DNA of 64,000 nt from Clostridiales bacterium (GCA_019423685.1 JAHZAY010000011.1:20913-84912); one strand, 5' to 3'. Positions 1-7,873 are shown, counted from the stretch's first letter. Notes: generated from the letters alone by a model not told the origin. Made by a program: numbers and translations.

Positions 1-661
1 CGTTGCTCTGGGCGGTCGGGGCCTTGGCAGTGGACTGGACTAACTGCTGGGCGGTGGTGCTGTCGACCGGCTTTGCACCGGATGGCTGGTAGAGCGGCAC
101 CTGGGTCTTGCCGGAGGTGCTGGAGCTGCTGCTCTTATTCGAAGTGCTGGAGCTAGTGCTCTTATTCGAAGTGCTGGAGCTAGTGCTCTTATTCGAGGTG
201 CTGGAGCTAGTGCTCTTGTTCGAAGTGCTGGAGCTAGTGCTCTTGTTCGAAGTGCTGGAGCTGGTGATTGCCGCCGGCGCATTGACGGTGGTGCTCTGAG
301 GCTTTGTGACCGCTACTGTCTGGGTGGTGGCCGGCGTAGAGGTCTGCTGCTGTTGTGCCGGCTCATCACTTTGCTGGTCCTCGGAGCTGTCCGGCTCGTC
401 GACGACGTTGTCGGGCTGGTCGCTCTGGATGGTTTCGTCCTCGCTGGCGGCAAGCTCATCCGGGTCCTCGATGTCCGCGCCGGGGTCCTGTTCATCCGGT
501 TCGGGCGCTTCCAGGACGACTTCCTGAGAATCCTGCGCGCTGCGGGACTGCAGCCATTCTCGCGCATTCAGGCCTGCAAAGACCAACAGCGCGATCATCA
601 TTGCCGCCGCCAACAGCAGGGCAACGGCTTTGGTCAACGGGTTGCTGAAAATTTGTTTCAT
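1..661 (-). CDS. Membrane-anchored low-complexity protein, 3' end outside window
   Basis: Only the first 220 codons lie in the window. The start ATG at 661 follows an AAAGGAG site. Residues about 9-30 form one hydrophobic segment (signal anchor or signal peptide), followed by a very acidic Asp/Glu-rich linker to about residue 105, then Gln/Thr-rich sequence and a Ser/Thr/Asn/Lys repeat block (unit STSNKSTSS). The architecture of anchor, acidic spacer and Ser/Thr linker is typical of a cell-surface protein whose functional domain would lie beyond the window edge. No catalytic domain is visible, so no function is proposed. The DNA repeat inside is listed separately. Confidence 0.7.
   Translation of the reverse strand, partial: MKQIFSNPLTKAVALLLAAAMMIALLVFAGLNAREWLQSRSAQDSQEVVLEAPEPDEQDPGADIEDPDELAASEDETIQSDQPDNVVDEPDSSEDQQSDEPAQQQQTSTPATTQTVAVTKPQSTTVNAPAAITSSSTSNKSTSSSTSNKSTSSSTSNKSTSSSTSNKSTSSSTSNKSSSSSTSGKTQVPLYQPSGAKPVDSTTAQQLVQSTAKAPTAQSN
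114..266 (-). repeat. 27-bp in-frame tandem repeat, 5.7 units
   Basis: Five full 27-bp units and one 18-bp partial unit run head to tail inside the partial gene. Each encodes nine residues rich in Ser, Thr, Asn and Lys. Units differ by a few substitutions, so the array is recent enough to vary in copy number between strains. The reading frame is kept because 27 is a multiple of three. Confidence 0.9.
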
Positions 662-884
662 AAATAAACGCTCCTTTCTCCCTGAGCGGTTTTTGGCAGT
701 TCCCTTTAAAAATAAGACGCCAAAGAGGAAAACTTTGTTACAAGCTTTTCAAAAGTTTGTGATGGTTCTCCAAAAATTCTGCCAAACTGTGGGCAAAACG
801 GCAGAATTTTCCCTTCTATAAATAAGGTGTCGGATTGCGCTGCCTTTTGTTGCAGGCAAAATAGAATTTTTTCTGTCTGTCGGA

Positions 885-922
885 GAAAAAAGCGGGCTGC
901 CCGCAATTCGAGCAGTCCGCCT
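885..922 (-). terminator. Rho-independent terminator after prfB
   Basis: On the minus strand a GC-rich stem (GCGGACTGC paired with GCAGCCCGC, one mismatch, short AT loop) is followed by a run of T. It lies about 90 bases after the prfB stop. The rest of the gap between prfB and the partial gene (662-884) is AT-rich and shows no convincing gene. Confidence 0.75.
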
Positions 923-1010
923 GTGCGTTTTTGTTTTTATTGTCTTTCCTTGCTGCAAGATGCCGTTGTCAGCCAGTGCCGTTGGATTAGCCAAATGCTT
1001 CCCCGATCGG

Positions 1011-2141
1011 TTAGATTTCCCCCTGCGAGGCGGCCTTGAGGTAGGCGTTGATGAACGGGTCGATCTCGCCGTCCATCACCGCGCCTATGTTGCCGGTCTC
1101 GTAGTTGGTGCGGTGGTCCTTGACCAGCGTATAGGGCATAAAGACGTAGGAGCGGATCTGAGAGCCCCAGCCGATCTGCTGCTGCTCGCCCTTGATGTCC
1201 TCGATGCGCTTGAGGTGTTCGCGCTCCTTGATCTTGACCAACTTCGATTTGAGCATCTTCATCGCCACCTCGCGGTTCTGGTGCTGGCTGCGCTCGTTCT
1301 GGCAGGCCACGATGACGCCGGTGGGGATGTGGGTGATGCGGATGGCCGATTCGGTCTTATTGACGTGCTGGCCTCCCGCGCCGCCGGAACGGTAGGTGTC
1401 GATCTTCAGGTCCGCGGGGTTGATTTCGATGTCGTAGTCGTCGTCGATCTCGGGCATGACCTCCAGCGAGGCAAAGGAGGTCTGGCGGCGGCCGGAGGCG
1501 TCAAACGGCGAGATGCGCACCAGGCGGTGGACGCCGTTTTCCGACTTTAAAAAGCCGTAGGCGTTGGTGCCGGTGATGAGGATCGACGCGCTCTTGATGC
1601 CCGCCTCCTCGCCGGCCAGGTAGTCCAGCACCTTGACTTTAAAGTTGTGCCGCTCGCTCCAGCGGGCGTACATCCGGTAGAGCATCTGCACCCAGTCCTG
1701 GGCCTCGGTGCCGCCGGCTCCCGCGTGGAAGGTGAGGATGGCGTTGTTCTGGTCGAACTCCCCGGAGAGCAGCGCGGAGAGTTTTTCCTCCTCGATGCGG
1801 TTGTCGATGGCGCGCAGGTTGTCCCGCAGCTCGCTCAAAAAGGCCTCCTGCTCCTCCTCGCTGTCAAACTCCTCCTCGCTTGCAAGCTCCACCATCGTCT
1901 GAGCGTCCTCGTACAGGTCGACCAGGCTCTGATAGGAGCCCAACTTTTCGTTGATGAGTTTTTGTTCCTTGAGCACCCGCTTTGTGTTTTCCACATCGTT
2001 CCAGAAGTCGGGACGGGCAGCCTCCTCGTCCAGCTTTTTCTTTTGCTCGAGCAGCTTGTCGCAGCCCAGCGCCTCCCGCAGGTCTTTGATCTTCGGCTGC
2101 TGCGCAAGCAGAGTCTGTTTTAATTCTTCCAACTGAAGCAT
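1011..2141 (-). CDS. prfB: Peptide chain release factor 2
   Basis: RF2 recognises UGA and UAA in the ribosomal A site and triggers peptidyl-tRNA hydrolysis. The 376-residue product carries the RF2-type codon-recognition tripeptide SPF at 211-213 and the catalytic GGQ at 256-258. The ATG at 2141 is chosen because AGGAGG sits 6-7 bases upstream; an in-frame extension further upstream has no such site. In many bacteria prfB needs a +1 frameshift at an in-frame UGA near codon 25. Here the frame is continuous through that region (LREALGCDKLL), so the autoregulatory frameshift is absent. Length is slightly above the usual 365 or so. Confidence 0.97.
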   Translation of the reverse strand: MLQLEELKQTLLAQQPKIKDLREALGCDKLLEQKKKLDEEAARPDFWNDVENTKRVLKEQKLINEKLGSYQSLVDLYEDAQTMVELASEEEFDSEEEQEAFLSELRDNLRAIDNRIEEEKLSALLSGEFDQNNAILTFHAGAGGTEAQDWVQMLYRMYARWSERHNFKVKVLDYLAGEEAGIKSASILITGTNAYGFLKSENGVHRLVRISPFDASGRRQTSFASLEVMPEIDDDYDIEINPADLKIDTYRSGGAGGQHVNKTESAIRITHIPTGVIVACQNERSQHQNREVAMKMLKSKLVKIKEREHLKRIEDIKGEQQQIGWGSQIRSYVFMPYTLVKDHRTNYETGNIGAVMDGEIDPFINAYLKAASQGEI

Positions 2142-2322
2142 GTTGCTTCCTCCTGTTTTCTGTATAATTTTGTTAGCAGAGAACGATTGGTCACACAGCA
2201 GCTCTTCCCTTCTCTTGTCGTCGTTGCGTTTTGTTGATGGATTGCAAAGTTGATGCAAACTGGCTTGCCGGCGCCGCTTTTTCCCAAAAGGATCAAAATC
2301 CGGTCAAGGGCAATACACTTTT

Positions 2323-2351
2323 ATTATAGTAGAGATGATGCAAAATGTAAA
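2323..2351 (-). promoter_or_regulatory. SigA-type promoter for prfB
   Basis: Minus strand TTTACA, 17-base spacer, TATAAT. It points at prfB with a leader of about 180 bases. That leader shows no obvious riboswitch. Confidence 0.7.
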
Positions 2352-2411
2352 GCACACTTTTTTGCTGCGCCAAAACATCCCCCCTTTCGATGGAATATTT
2401 TCCTTTTTCGC

Positions 2412-2440
2412 TGGATTTTTCCTTGCGCCTATAGTATACT
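2412..2440 (+). promoter_or_regulatory. Weak candidate promoter for the zinc-ribbon membrane protein
   Basis: A good -10 hexamer TATACT lies 17 bases after TGGATT, a poor match to -35. It is the best plus-strand candidate in the divergent region in front of the gene at 2508. Confidence 0.35.
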
Positions 2441-2507
2441 ATATACGATTATCCTATCCACCTGCACGGTGCATCTTCCCCGCGATCCCCTTTAGGAGGT
2501 TACATGT

Positions 2508-3488
2508 ATGAACTACACTGGCGTACCCTGCCCGGTCTGCGGCAAACCCTTTGCGGACGGCGACGACATCGTGGTCTGTCCGGAATGCGGCGCGCCCCAT
2601 CACCGGGAATGTTATAAAAAGCTGGGCCACTGCGCTTTGGAGCAGCAGCTGCACGCCCAGGGCCTGAGCTGGCAAAACCCCAACGACACCCCGCAAAACC
2701 CCAACCGCCGCGAGGGCGTCTTTTGTCCGAACTGCGGGCTGTTCTGCGACACCGGGGCGGATTTTTGCCCCAACTGCCACTTTCCGCTGCATAAGGATTC
2801 CGCCCCCCAGCAGGGCGCTGCGCACGAGCAGCCGGTAGTGGACAACCCCTTTGAGGGGGAGCCGATCTCTGAGATGGGCTTTGACGACCTGTTCGAGGCC
2901 ATCTATGCCGACGATGAGATCAGCGGCATCCCCGCCAAGGACTACATCTTTATTGTCCGGCAAAACTACATCTATTTCCTGCGGGTGTTCAAGATCCTTT
3001 CCCAGCGCGCCAAGGCCAAGGTCTTTAACTGGTGTGCATTCCTCTTTGGATTTTTATACTTTTTCTACCGCAAGATGTACAAAATCGGCACCATCCTGCT
3101 GGGCATCTACCTGGTCAGCAACATCCCCGCCCTGGTCCTCTCCTTCCACATGATCGATCAGGCGCTGGACGACCCGATGCTGATGAGCTCGCTGCAATTT
3201 GACCTGACCGGCCTGGAGGGCTGGGCCGTCGCCTCCCAGCTGATGGTCTACTTCCGTCTGGGCGTGGCGGTCTTTGCCGGCTTTGTGGCCAACCGCTTTT
3301 ACTTCTCCCACTGCAAAAAGAAGATCGAGCAGCTGCGCTCCATCTCCACCGGCGGCAGCGAGAACGAATATTTCCAGACCCTCTCGGCCATCGGCGGCGT
3401 CAGCCCCATCGCGGTCTTTCTGGTGGCCGCTGTGCTGGTGGCACTGGTGCTCATCAGCGGCACTGGCATGATGTTTTTGCTCTTCTAG
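2508..3488 (+). CDS. Zinc-ribbon / RING-like membrane protein (DUF2628-type)
   Basis: The 326-residue product starts with a treble-clef module of the prokaryotic RING finger family 1 kind (CPVCG, then CPECG, HHRECY) and a second zinc ribbon (FCPNCG, FCPNCH at about 75-97). After an acidic stretch come hydrophobic segments from about residue 177 on, resembling the DUF2628 membrane domain: an aromatic-rich first segment, then three or more further helices to the C-terminus. The RBS AGGAGG precedes the ATG. The combination is common in Clostridia; its role is unknown. The Zn modules probably face the cytoplasm. It stands alone, divergent from prfB. Confidence 0.8.
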   Translation: MNYTGVPCPVCGKPFADGDDIVVCPECGAPHHRECYKKLGHCALEQQLHAQGLSWQNPNDTPQNPNRREGVFCPNCGLFCDTGADFCPNCHFPLHKDSAPQQGAAHEQPVVDNPFEGEPISEMGFDDLFEAIYADDEISGIPAKDYIFIVRQNYIYFLRVFKILSQRAKAKVFNWCAFLFGFLYFFYRKMYKIGTILLGIYLVSNIPALVLSFHMIDQALDDPMLMSSLQFDLTGLEGWAVASQLMVYFRLGVAVFAGFVANRFYFSHCKKKIEQLRSISTGGSENEYFQTLSAIGGVSPIAVFLVAAVLVALVLISGTGMMFLLF

Positions 3489-3608
3489 CCCAAAATCGCT
3501 CCGCCCTTTTTGTGCAGAGCTTGCAAAACTCCCCCGCAATCTGCCGGCTCTCTTTTGCCGTTTTTCCTGAATTTTATGCCATTTCTCGCCTTTTTTGAGC
3601 GGCGGCCC

Positions 3609-3638
3609 TTGACAAAGGTGCCGCCGCTTTGTTATAAT
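3609..3638 (+). promoter_or_regulatory. Consensus SigA promoter of the rpsF operon
   Basis: Perfect TTGACA and perfect TATAAT separated by 18 bases, 80 bases before the rpsF start. A match this strong fits a growth-regulated ribosomal protein operon. Confidence 0.92.
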
Positions 3639-3669
3639 ATGCACGTTGTCGCTTTTGGCGGCAAACCTT

Positions 3670-3690
3670 GCCCTGCATAACCGGCAGGGC
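3670..3690 (+). promoter_or_regulatory. Candidate S6:S18 autoregulatory leader hairpin
   Basis: In the rpsF 5' leader a 7-bp stem (GCCCTGC with GCAGGGC) closes a loop ATAACCG that ends in CCG. Known S6:S18 leader motifs present an unpaired CCG next to a GC stem, mimicking the 16S rRNA site of the S6-S18 dimer. Position directly upstream of rpsF supports this reading; the fold was judged by eye only. Confidence 0.5.
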
Positions 3691-3717
3691 CTTAAGTCCA
3701 AAAGGAGGTGCTTTACA

Positions 3718-4014
3718 ATGGCAAAACTGAACGACAAGTATGAGACTGTCATGGTCTTCAACACCAAAAATGGTGATGAAGCTGTCAAAGCCCTGGTAGA
3801 GAAATTCACCGCTTTGATCGAAAAACATGGCACACTGGAAACCGTTGAAGAGTGGGGCAAACGCAGACTCGCTTATCCAATCGAGGATGAGGTTGAGGGC
3901 TACTATGTATTTGCTACCTTCACCAGCGCTCCAGAGTTCCCAGCAGAGCTTGACCGTAACTACAAAATCACCGACGGCGTTCTCCGTTCTCTGATCGTCA
4001 AGAGAGAGGACTAA
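3718..4014 (+). CDS. rpsF: 30S ribosomal protein S6
   Basis: This 98-residue protein matches bS6 in length and sequence pattern (YETVMVF near the N-terminus, EEWGKRRLAYPI in the middle). S6 binds S18 on the platform of the 30S subunit. The ATG at 3718 is preceded by AAAGGAGGTG; a longer in-frame extension upstream lacks any RBS and would overlap the leader hairpin. It is the first gene of the conserved rpsF-ssb-rpsR operon, with ssb starting 12 bases after its stop. Confidence 0.97.
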   Translation: MAKLNDKYETVMVFNTKNGDEAVKALVEKFTALIEKHGTLETVEEWGKRRLAYPIEDEVEGYYVFATFTSAPEFPAELDRNYKITDGVLRSLIVKRED

Positions 4015-4026
4015 GGGGGAAAACCA

Positions 4027-4539
4027 ATGCTGAACCGTGTAATTTTGATGGGGAGACTGACCGCTGACCCAGAGCTGAAAAAAACCAACTCGGACATTTC
4101 GGTCACCACCTTCTCGCTTGCTGTGGATCGCAACTACGGCAAGGGCGCGGACCGTCAGACGGACTTCATCAACTGTGTTGCATGGCGTCAGACTGCGGAA
4201 TTTATCAGCAGATACTTTTCCAAAGGCAGACTGATGGCCGTGGAAGGCTCCCTTCAGGTCCGCAGCTATGTAGACAGAAACGACAACAAGCGTCAGGCTG
4301 TTGAGGTCGTGGTGGATCAGGCCTACTTTGCGGACAGCAAGAATTCCGCTTCCGCCGCCCGCAGCGATGCCGACGACTTTGGCACGCCGCCACCGGCCCG
4401 TTCCTCTTCCCCTTCCTTTAGCGCTGGCCGCAGCGATTTTTCCGCTCAGCCGCAGCAATCCCAAAACTTCAGCTACTCCAACGGGGCAGCGGAGGATTTT
4501 GAAGAGGTTGGAGACGACGAAGAGGATCTGCCATTCTAA
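4027..4539 (+). CDS. ssb: Single-stranded DNA-binding protein
   Basis: The 170-residue protein has an N-terminal OB fold (about 1-105, beginning MLNRVILMGRLTADPEL), a Gln/Ser/Ala-rich disordered linker, and the acidic tail DDEEDLPF that docks replication and repair partners. It coats single-stranded DNA as a tetramer during replication, recombination and repair. Position between rpsF and rpsR is the standard Firmicute order, and its expression probably depends on the ribosomal protein promoter upstream. Confidence 0.97.
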   Translation: MLNRVILMGRLTADPELKKTNSDISVTTFSLAVDRNYGKGADRQTDFINCVAWRQTAEFISRYFSKGRLMAVEGSLQVRSYVDRNDNKRQAVEVVVDQAYFADSKNSASAARSDADDFGTPPPARSSSPSFSAGRSDFSAQPQQSQNFSYSNGAAEDFEEVGDDEEDLPF

Positions 4540-4601
4540 CGATCCGGCTTTTTCGGACAAAGATTTTGTATATTTGAAATTTTTAAGGAGGTTAAGCTTC
4601 A

Positions 4602-4853
4602 ATGGAAAAAGAGAGAGTTGAAAGAACCGACAGACGCAACAGAAAAAGCAGAAAGAAAGTCTGCGCGTTCTGCATGGATAAAATCGAGCACATCGACTAC
4701 AAAGACGTACCGAGACTGAAAAGATACCTGTCCGACCGCGCAAAGATCATTCCGCGGCGTGTAACCGGTACCTGCGCTCGTCATCAGAGACAGCTGACCG
4801 TCGCTGTAAAGCGCGCTCGTCATCTGGCTTTCCTGCCATACGTCGGCGACTAA
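4602..4853 (+). CDS. rpsR: 30S ribosomal protein S18, zinc-binding form
   Basis: An 83-residue bS18 with the typical core (PRLKRYLSDRAKIIPRRVTG). It binds S6 and helix 22/23 of 16S rRNA. Cysteines in CAFC near residue 21-24 plus the later CxxxH segment (TCARH) suggest the zinc-containing C+ version of S18, which often has a Zn-free paralogue used under zinc limitation; none is seen here. An AAGGAGG site sits before the ATG. It is the last gene of the operon, followed by a strong terminator. Confidence 0.96.
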   Translation: MEKERVERTDRRNRKSRKKVCAFCMDKIEHIDYKDVPRLKRYLSDRAKIIPRRVTGTCARHQRQLTVAVKRARHLAFLPYVGD

Positions 4854-4866
4854 TCCAAAACAACCG

Positions 4867-4902
4867 ATCCCCAAAGCGTCCTTCGCTTTGGGGATTTTCT
4901 TT
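4867..4902 (+). terminator. Terminator of the rpsF-ssb-rpsR operon
   Basis: A 12-bp stem (ATCCCCAAAGCG with its complement, loop TCCTT) ends in a T-rich run, 13 bases after the rpsR stop. Confidence 0.9.
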
Positions 4903-4926
4903 ACCCCTGCAAAAGGAGGTCTTTTG

Positions 4927-5403
4927 ATGGATTCCCTTTCGATCCTTCCCCTTCTCCCCGACGACATCCCCGCCCTGGCCCCCATCCTGAGGGCCGCCTT
5001 TGACGACGACACGAGGATGCACACCGAGCTTGAGCACGACGGCCCGTGCGGCTATGACGACGGGTCGATGCTGCTGCGCATGCTCGACCGGCCGGAGCTT
5101 ATCTGCCGCAAGGTGCTGCTGAACGGGCAGCCGGCCGGCGGCTTTGTGGTGCGCCCGCAGCAGTGCCGGTGCACCCTGGAGCTTTTATTTGTCGATCCGG
5201 CCCTCAAAAACCGCGGGCTTGGGTTTGAGATTTGGCAGCAGATCGAGCAAAGCTTCCCCCAGGCCCGGCAATGGCTGGTGGAGACGCCGGACTATTCGAC
5301 CCGCAACCACCACTTCTACACCAAAAAGTGCGGCTTTTCCTTTGTCAAGACCGTCGACTATCCCAACGGCGGGCGCTCCTTTTTATTCTGCAAGAGCCGC
5401 TGA
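4927..5403 (+). CDS. GNAT family N-acetyltransferase
   Basis: The 158-residue product has the GNAT fold signature: a beta-strand LELLFVDPALKNRG followed by the acetyl-CoA pyrophosphate loop (KNRGLGFEIW, matching Q/RxxGxG/A), and the C-terminal FYTKKCGFSF typical of motif B. It would transfer an acetyl group from acetyl-CoA to an amine; the substrate cannot be told. The ATG at 4927 follows AAAGGAGGT. The gene lies between two terminators and has no close partner; transcription may come from read-through or a promoter not recognised here. Confidence 0.85.
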   Translation: MDSLSILPLLPDDIPALAPILRAAFDDDTRMHTELEHDGPCGYDDGSMLLRMLDRPELICRKVLLNGQPAGGFVVRPQQCRCTLELLFVDPALKNRGLGFEIWQQIEQSFPQARQWLVETPDYSTRNHHFYTKKCGFSFVKTVDYPNGGRSFLFCKSR

Positions 5404-5441
5404 CAGATCCCCTGCCCCGCTTGCCCTTCATAGCACAGGAC

Positions 5442-5482
5442 AAAAAATCCCCAGGCCGGTGCGCACCGGCCTGGGGATTTTT
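5442..5482. terminator. Bidirectional terminator between converging genes
   Basis: A 16-bp perfect stem (ATCCCCAGGCCGGTGC and its complement) is flanked by A-run on the left and T-run on the right, so it can stop transcription from both the acetyltransferase (+) and the hydrolase (-). Confidence 0.9.
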
Positions 5483-5493
5483 GTTGGAATGGA

Positions 5494-7380
5494 TTAAATA
5501 AAGCAGAGGAAACCGTCCGAAACCGGCTTATAGTCCTTGGGGTTCTGGCTGTCGTAGACTGCCTCCATGTCGGCGTTGAGCACGATCAGGCGGCGTCCTG
5601 CCGGGACTTGCGGCAGCTTTTCAAACTTTTCTTTCAGGCGGAACAGGTGGTTATATTCGCCCTGCGGCAGGGTGTCGAAGTCCTGTCCTGCATAGTCCTC
5701 GATGGCCGATTCGGCCTTGTACAGGTAGGAGAGCATCCAGCAGTACTCGACGCCGTCCTTTGTAAAGAAGTACGGGTCCACCAGGTCGCGGCTGCCGTTG
5801 GACGGCGTCTGCAAAAAGCCGCGTCCGGTATTGTCGTCGCAGGGGACAAAGCTGCCCTCAAAGCGGCCGTAGATCTCGCCGTCCGGGGTGGAGCTGAACG
5901 AGGCGATCATCACCCCGTCAAAGCCCGGCAGCATGCGGATGGTCATGCCGTTCATCATCTCGCCGCAGGCCATATCCTGCTCGCTGGCGTTGATGAGCAG
6001 ATAGCGCTTGCCCACGCGGTCGCGCCAAGCTTTGGACACCGCCGGGAAATCCTCGGCCTTCTGGGCGGTGGGGATCACCTTGCCGCGGTAGGTGGAGAAG
6101 AAGAAGCTTCCCTTTGGCGTCTGGCGGAAGAAGTAGTGTTCGCCGGTGGCGTCGACAAAGTCCTCGCCGTTGTACTTCAGGTTCTTATAGACTGCCTGGT
6201 GCTCGCCAAAGGTGCTGTCGCCGGTGATGGTGAGGTCGGTGCCGAAGAAGTGGGTGTGATAGATGCGGCTGGGGACGAGGTAGGTGCCGTCAAAGCGGTC
6301 GATGAGCTCCTTTGGAATCAGCTGGTACTGTTTAAAGAGGTTGACTCCCCTCTCCTCGAGCATATACAGCGCAAAGAGGCGGAAGATCTCGGTGATGGTG
6401 TCCAGCTTGCAGTCGTGGGTCTCGCTGATGGTGAGCACCGCATTGTATTTGGGGACGATGTACAGCTTGCTGGTGAACTGGAAGCTGTTGCCGCCCTTCA
6501 TCAGCACGCCCTGACCCAGGTCAAATTCCGGGTCCTCCACCTGGACGTTGTCCCAGCCCAGGCCGAAGCGGGTGGCGGAGTTGTCCTCGGTCAGGAAGGT
6601 TGCGCCCTGCATCTTGGCCATCTCGTCCTTGCTCTGCTGGCTGATGATGTCGTTTTGGGTGAGGAAGAGGTTGCCGAACTTGCACAGGTCGGTCATCGTG
6701 GTGGTGAATCCGCCGCAGCCTTGCAGGTAGAAGTGTTCGGCCGGCTTGCCCGATTCGCGCACCAGCGGGTAGTCGGGGTTTTGGGTGGTGGAGACGCGGG
6801 TGGAGTGCGCGCCGATCGGCTCGGTGATGTACTGCTCACAGAACTGGCCGAAGGGCATACCGGAGACCTTTGCGACCACCATCTCCGCCAGGGTAAAGCC
6901 GTCGTTGCAGTAGGTGGAATATTCGCCCGGATCGGCCTTCAGGTGGCATTTGGAGAGGTACTGATAGACCTCCTGATAGTACTCCTCGTTGTCCAGCGCG
7001 CCGACGTGGGTGGCCGAGAAGTGTTTCCACTGGGTGCCCGGCAGGCCGCTGGAGTGGTTTAGGCAGTGGCGGACGGTGATCTGGCGGTAGCGCGGGTCGA
7101 GCATGGTAAACTGCGGCAGATAGGTGCAGACCGGCTCGTCGAGGTCGACCTTGCCCTGCTCCACCAGCTTCATCACCGCCACGGTGCAGAAGATCTTAGA
7201 GATGGAGCAGACGTTGTAGGTGTGCCGGAGGGTGACCGGATTTTTCTCCTTGGTGCCGTCGTGGCCCAGGGCGTCCGCTGCGACGATCTTGCCGTCCACC
7301 ATGATGGCGTACGAGACCGAAGTTGCGCCCTTTGCGAGGTTTAGGCGCAGCGTATCGGACAATCTTTTGGTGATATCCAC
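5494..7380 (-). CDS. Serine beta-lactamase-fold hydrolase (class C / esterase-like)
   Basis: A 628-residue protein of the beta-lactamase-related family. Motif 1 is SISK (catalytic Ser and Lys) in NVCSISKIFCTVAVMKLVEQ; motif 2 is the Tyr-x-Asn equivalent YCND; LNHSSGLPG is the hallmark loop of the family. No signal peptide is seen, so it is probably cytoplasmic and more likely an esterase or peptidase than a true beta-lactamase. The C-terminal third (about 380-628) is a beta-rich accessory region. Translation most likely starts at the GTG at 7380, which has AAAGGAG nine bases upstream; the ATG one base further upstream is out of frame. Confidence 0.85.
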   Translation of the reverse strand: MDITKRLSDTLRLNLAKGATSVSYAIMVDGKIVAADALGHDGTKEKNPVTLRHTYNVCSISKIFCTVAVMKLVEQGKVDLDEPVCTYLPQFTMLDPRYRQITVRHCLNHSSGLPGTQWKHFSATHVGALDNEEYYQEVYQYLSKCHLKADPGEYSTYCNDGFTLAEMVVAKVSGMPFGQFCEQYITEPIGAHSTRVSTTQNPDYPLVRESGKPAEHFYLQGCGGFTTTMTDLCKFGNLFLTQNDIISQQSKDEMAKMQGATFLTEDNSATRFGLGWDNVQVEDPEFDLGQGVLMKGGNSFQFTSKLYIVPKYNAVLTISETHDCKLDTITEIFRLFALYMLEERGVNLFKQYQLIPKELIDRFDGTYLVPSRIYHTHFFGTDLTITGDSTFGEHQAVYKNLKYNGEDFVDATGEHYFFRQTPKGSFFFSTYRGKVIPTAQKAEDFPAVSKAWRDRVGKRYLLINASEQDMACGEMMNGMTIRMLPGFDGVMIASFSSTPDGEIYGRFEGSFVPCDDNTGRGFLQTPSNGSRDLVDPYFFTKDGVEYCWMLSYLYKAESAIEDYAGQDFDTLPQGEYNHLFRLKEKFEKLPQVPAGRRLIVLNADMEAVYDSQNPKDYKPVSDGFLCFI

Positions 7381-7434
7381 ATGAATTCTCTCCTTTTTTG
7401 TTGCAAAATTGTGAAGTATATCCTTCCTCACAGT

Positions 7435-7463
7435 AGGGTAACACAATCCGCCGCGCTTGTCAA
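7435..7463 (-). promoter_or_regulatory. Promoter of the beta-lactamase-fold gene
   Basis: Minus strand TTGACA, 17 bases, TACCCT, about 55 bases before the GTG start. Confidence 0.7.
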
Positions 7464-7568
7464 CCGTCCCTTGAGGGTGGGCAAAAGCGGGCACAAAAAG
7501 CGAAACCCAATGTGGTTGGGTGGCTTCGACAGAAAAGAGAAAAACGCACTCGGTTTCCCTACGTCTAA

Positions 7569-7644
7569 AATCCCTCTTTCCGATTCATAAAAAAAGCGAC
7601 CCCACTGTGTGGGATCGCTTTTTTTGGCGGAAAGAGAGGGATTC
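7569..7644. repeat. Palindromic repeat, copy A (tRNA-Ser 3' end plus terminator)
   Basis: A 76-bp unit: an outer inverted repeat made of the tRNA-Ser T-arm/acceptor 3' sequence (AATCCCTCTTTCCG facing CGGAAAGAGAGGGATT) surrounds an inner terminator hairpin (AAGCGACCCCAC with GTGGGATCGCTT and T runs). It is nearly identical to copy B 156 bp away. No gene is detectable in 7464-7781; the stretch consists of these palindromes. Confidence 0.85.
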
Positions 7645-7663
7645 ACTCCGTTACCCCTCACCT

Positions 7664-7713
7664 AAAAACAGTCCACCGGACTGTTTTTGCAGCAGAAACA
7701 ATGTTTCTGCTGC
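7664..7713. repeat. Two adjacent perfect hairpins
   Basis: Between the two palindromic repeats lie two further perfect inverted repeats, each with 11-bp arms and a 3-base loop: AAAAACAGTCC/GGACTGTTTTT (7664-7688) and GCAGCAGAAAC/GTTTCTGCTGC (7689-7713). They abut with no spacer. Function unknown. Confidence 0.85.
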
Positions 7714-7724
7714 CGGCTCATTCG

Positions 7725-7801
7725 AATCCCTCTTTCCGATTCATAAAAAAAAGCGACCCCACTATGTGGGATCGCTTTTTTTGGCGGAAAGAGAGGGATT
7801 C
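7725..7801 (-). repeat. Palindromic repeat, copy B, includes tRNA-Ser 3' end and its terminator
   Basis: Same design as copy A with one extra A. Here the right arm is the genuine 3' end of the tRNA-Ser gene and the inner hairpin, followed on the minus strand by a T8 run, is that gene's rho-independent terminator. Confidence 0.85.
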
Positions 7802-7873
7802 GAACCCTCGGTGCCTTTATAGGGCACACACGATTTCCAGTCGTGCGCCTTAGACCAGCTCAGCCATCTTTCC
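7782..7873 (-). tRNA. tRNA-Ser (anticodon GGA)
   Basis: Reading the minus strand, the acceptor stem is GGAAAGA paired with TCTTTCC, discriminator G and encoded CCA. The D region carries GCTGAGCTGG, the anticodon loop CTGGAAA gives anticodon GGA (reads UCC/UCU), the variable arm is long as in class II tRNAs, and the T-loop is GGTTCGAATCC. A T-run terminator follows at once. Confidence 0.97.

Noticed and set aside
114..266. Possible CRISPR array
   Set aside because: Units are contiguous with no spacers and stay in frame in a coding sequence.
2142..2258. Longer N-terminus for prfB
   Set aside because: The extra 39 residues have no match to RF2 and no RBS, while AGGAGG sits correctly before the internal ATG.
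7520..7822. Open frame ending in EREGFEPS across the palindromes and tRNA-Ser
   Set aside because: This peptide is a known false translation of tRNA-Ser 3' sequence; the region holds a tRNA and hairpins.
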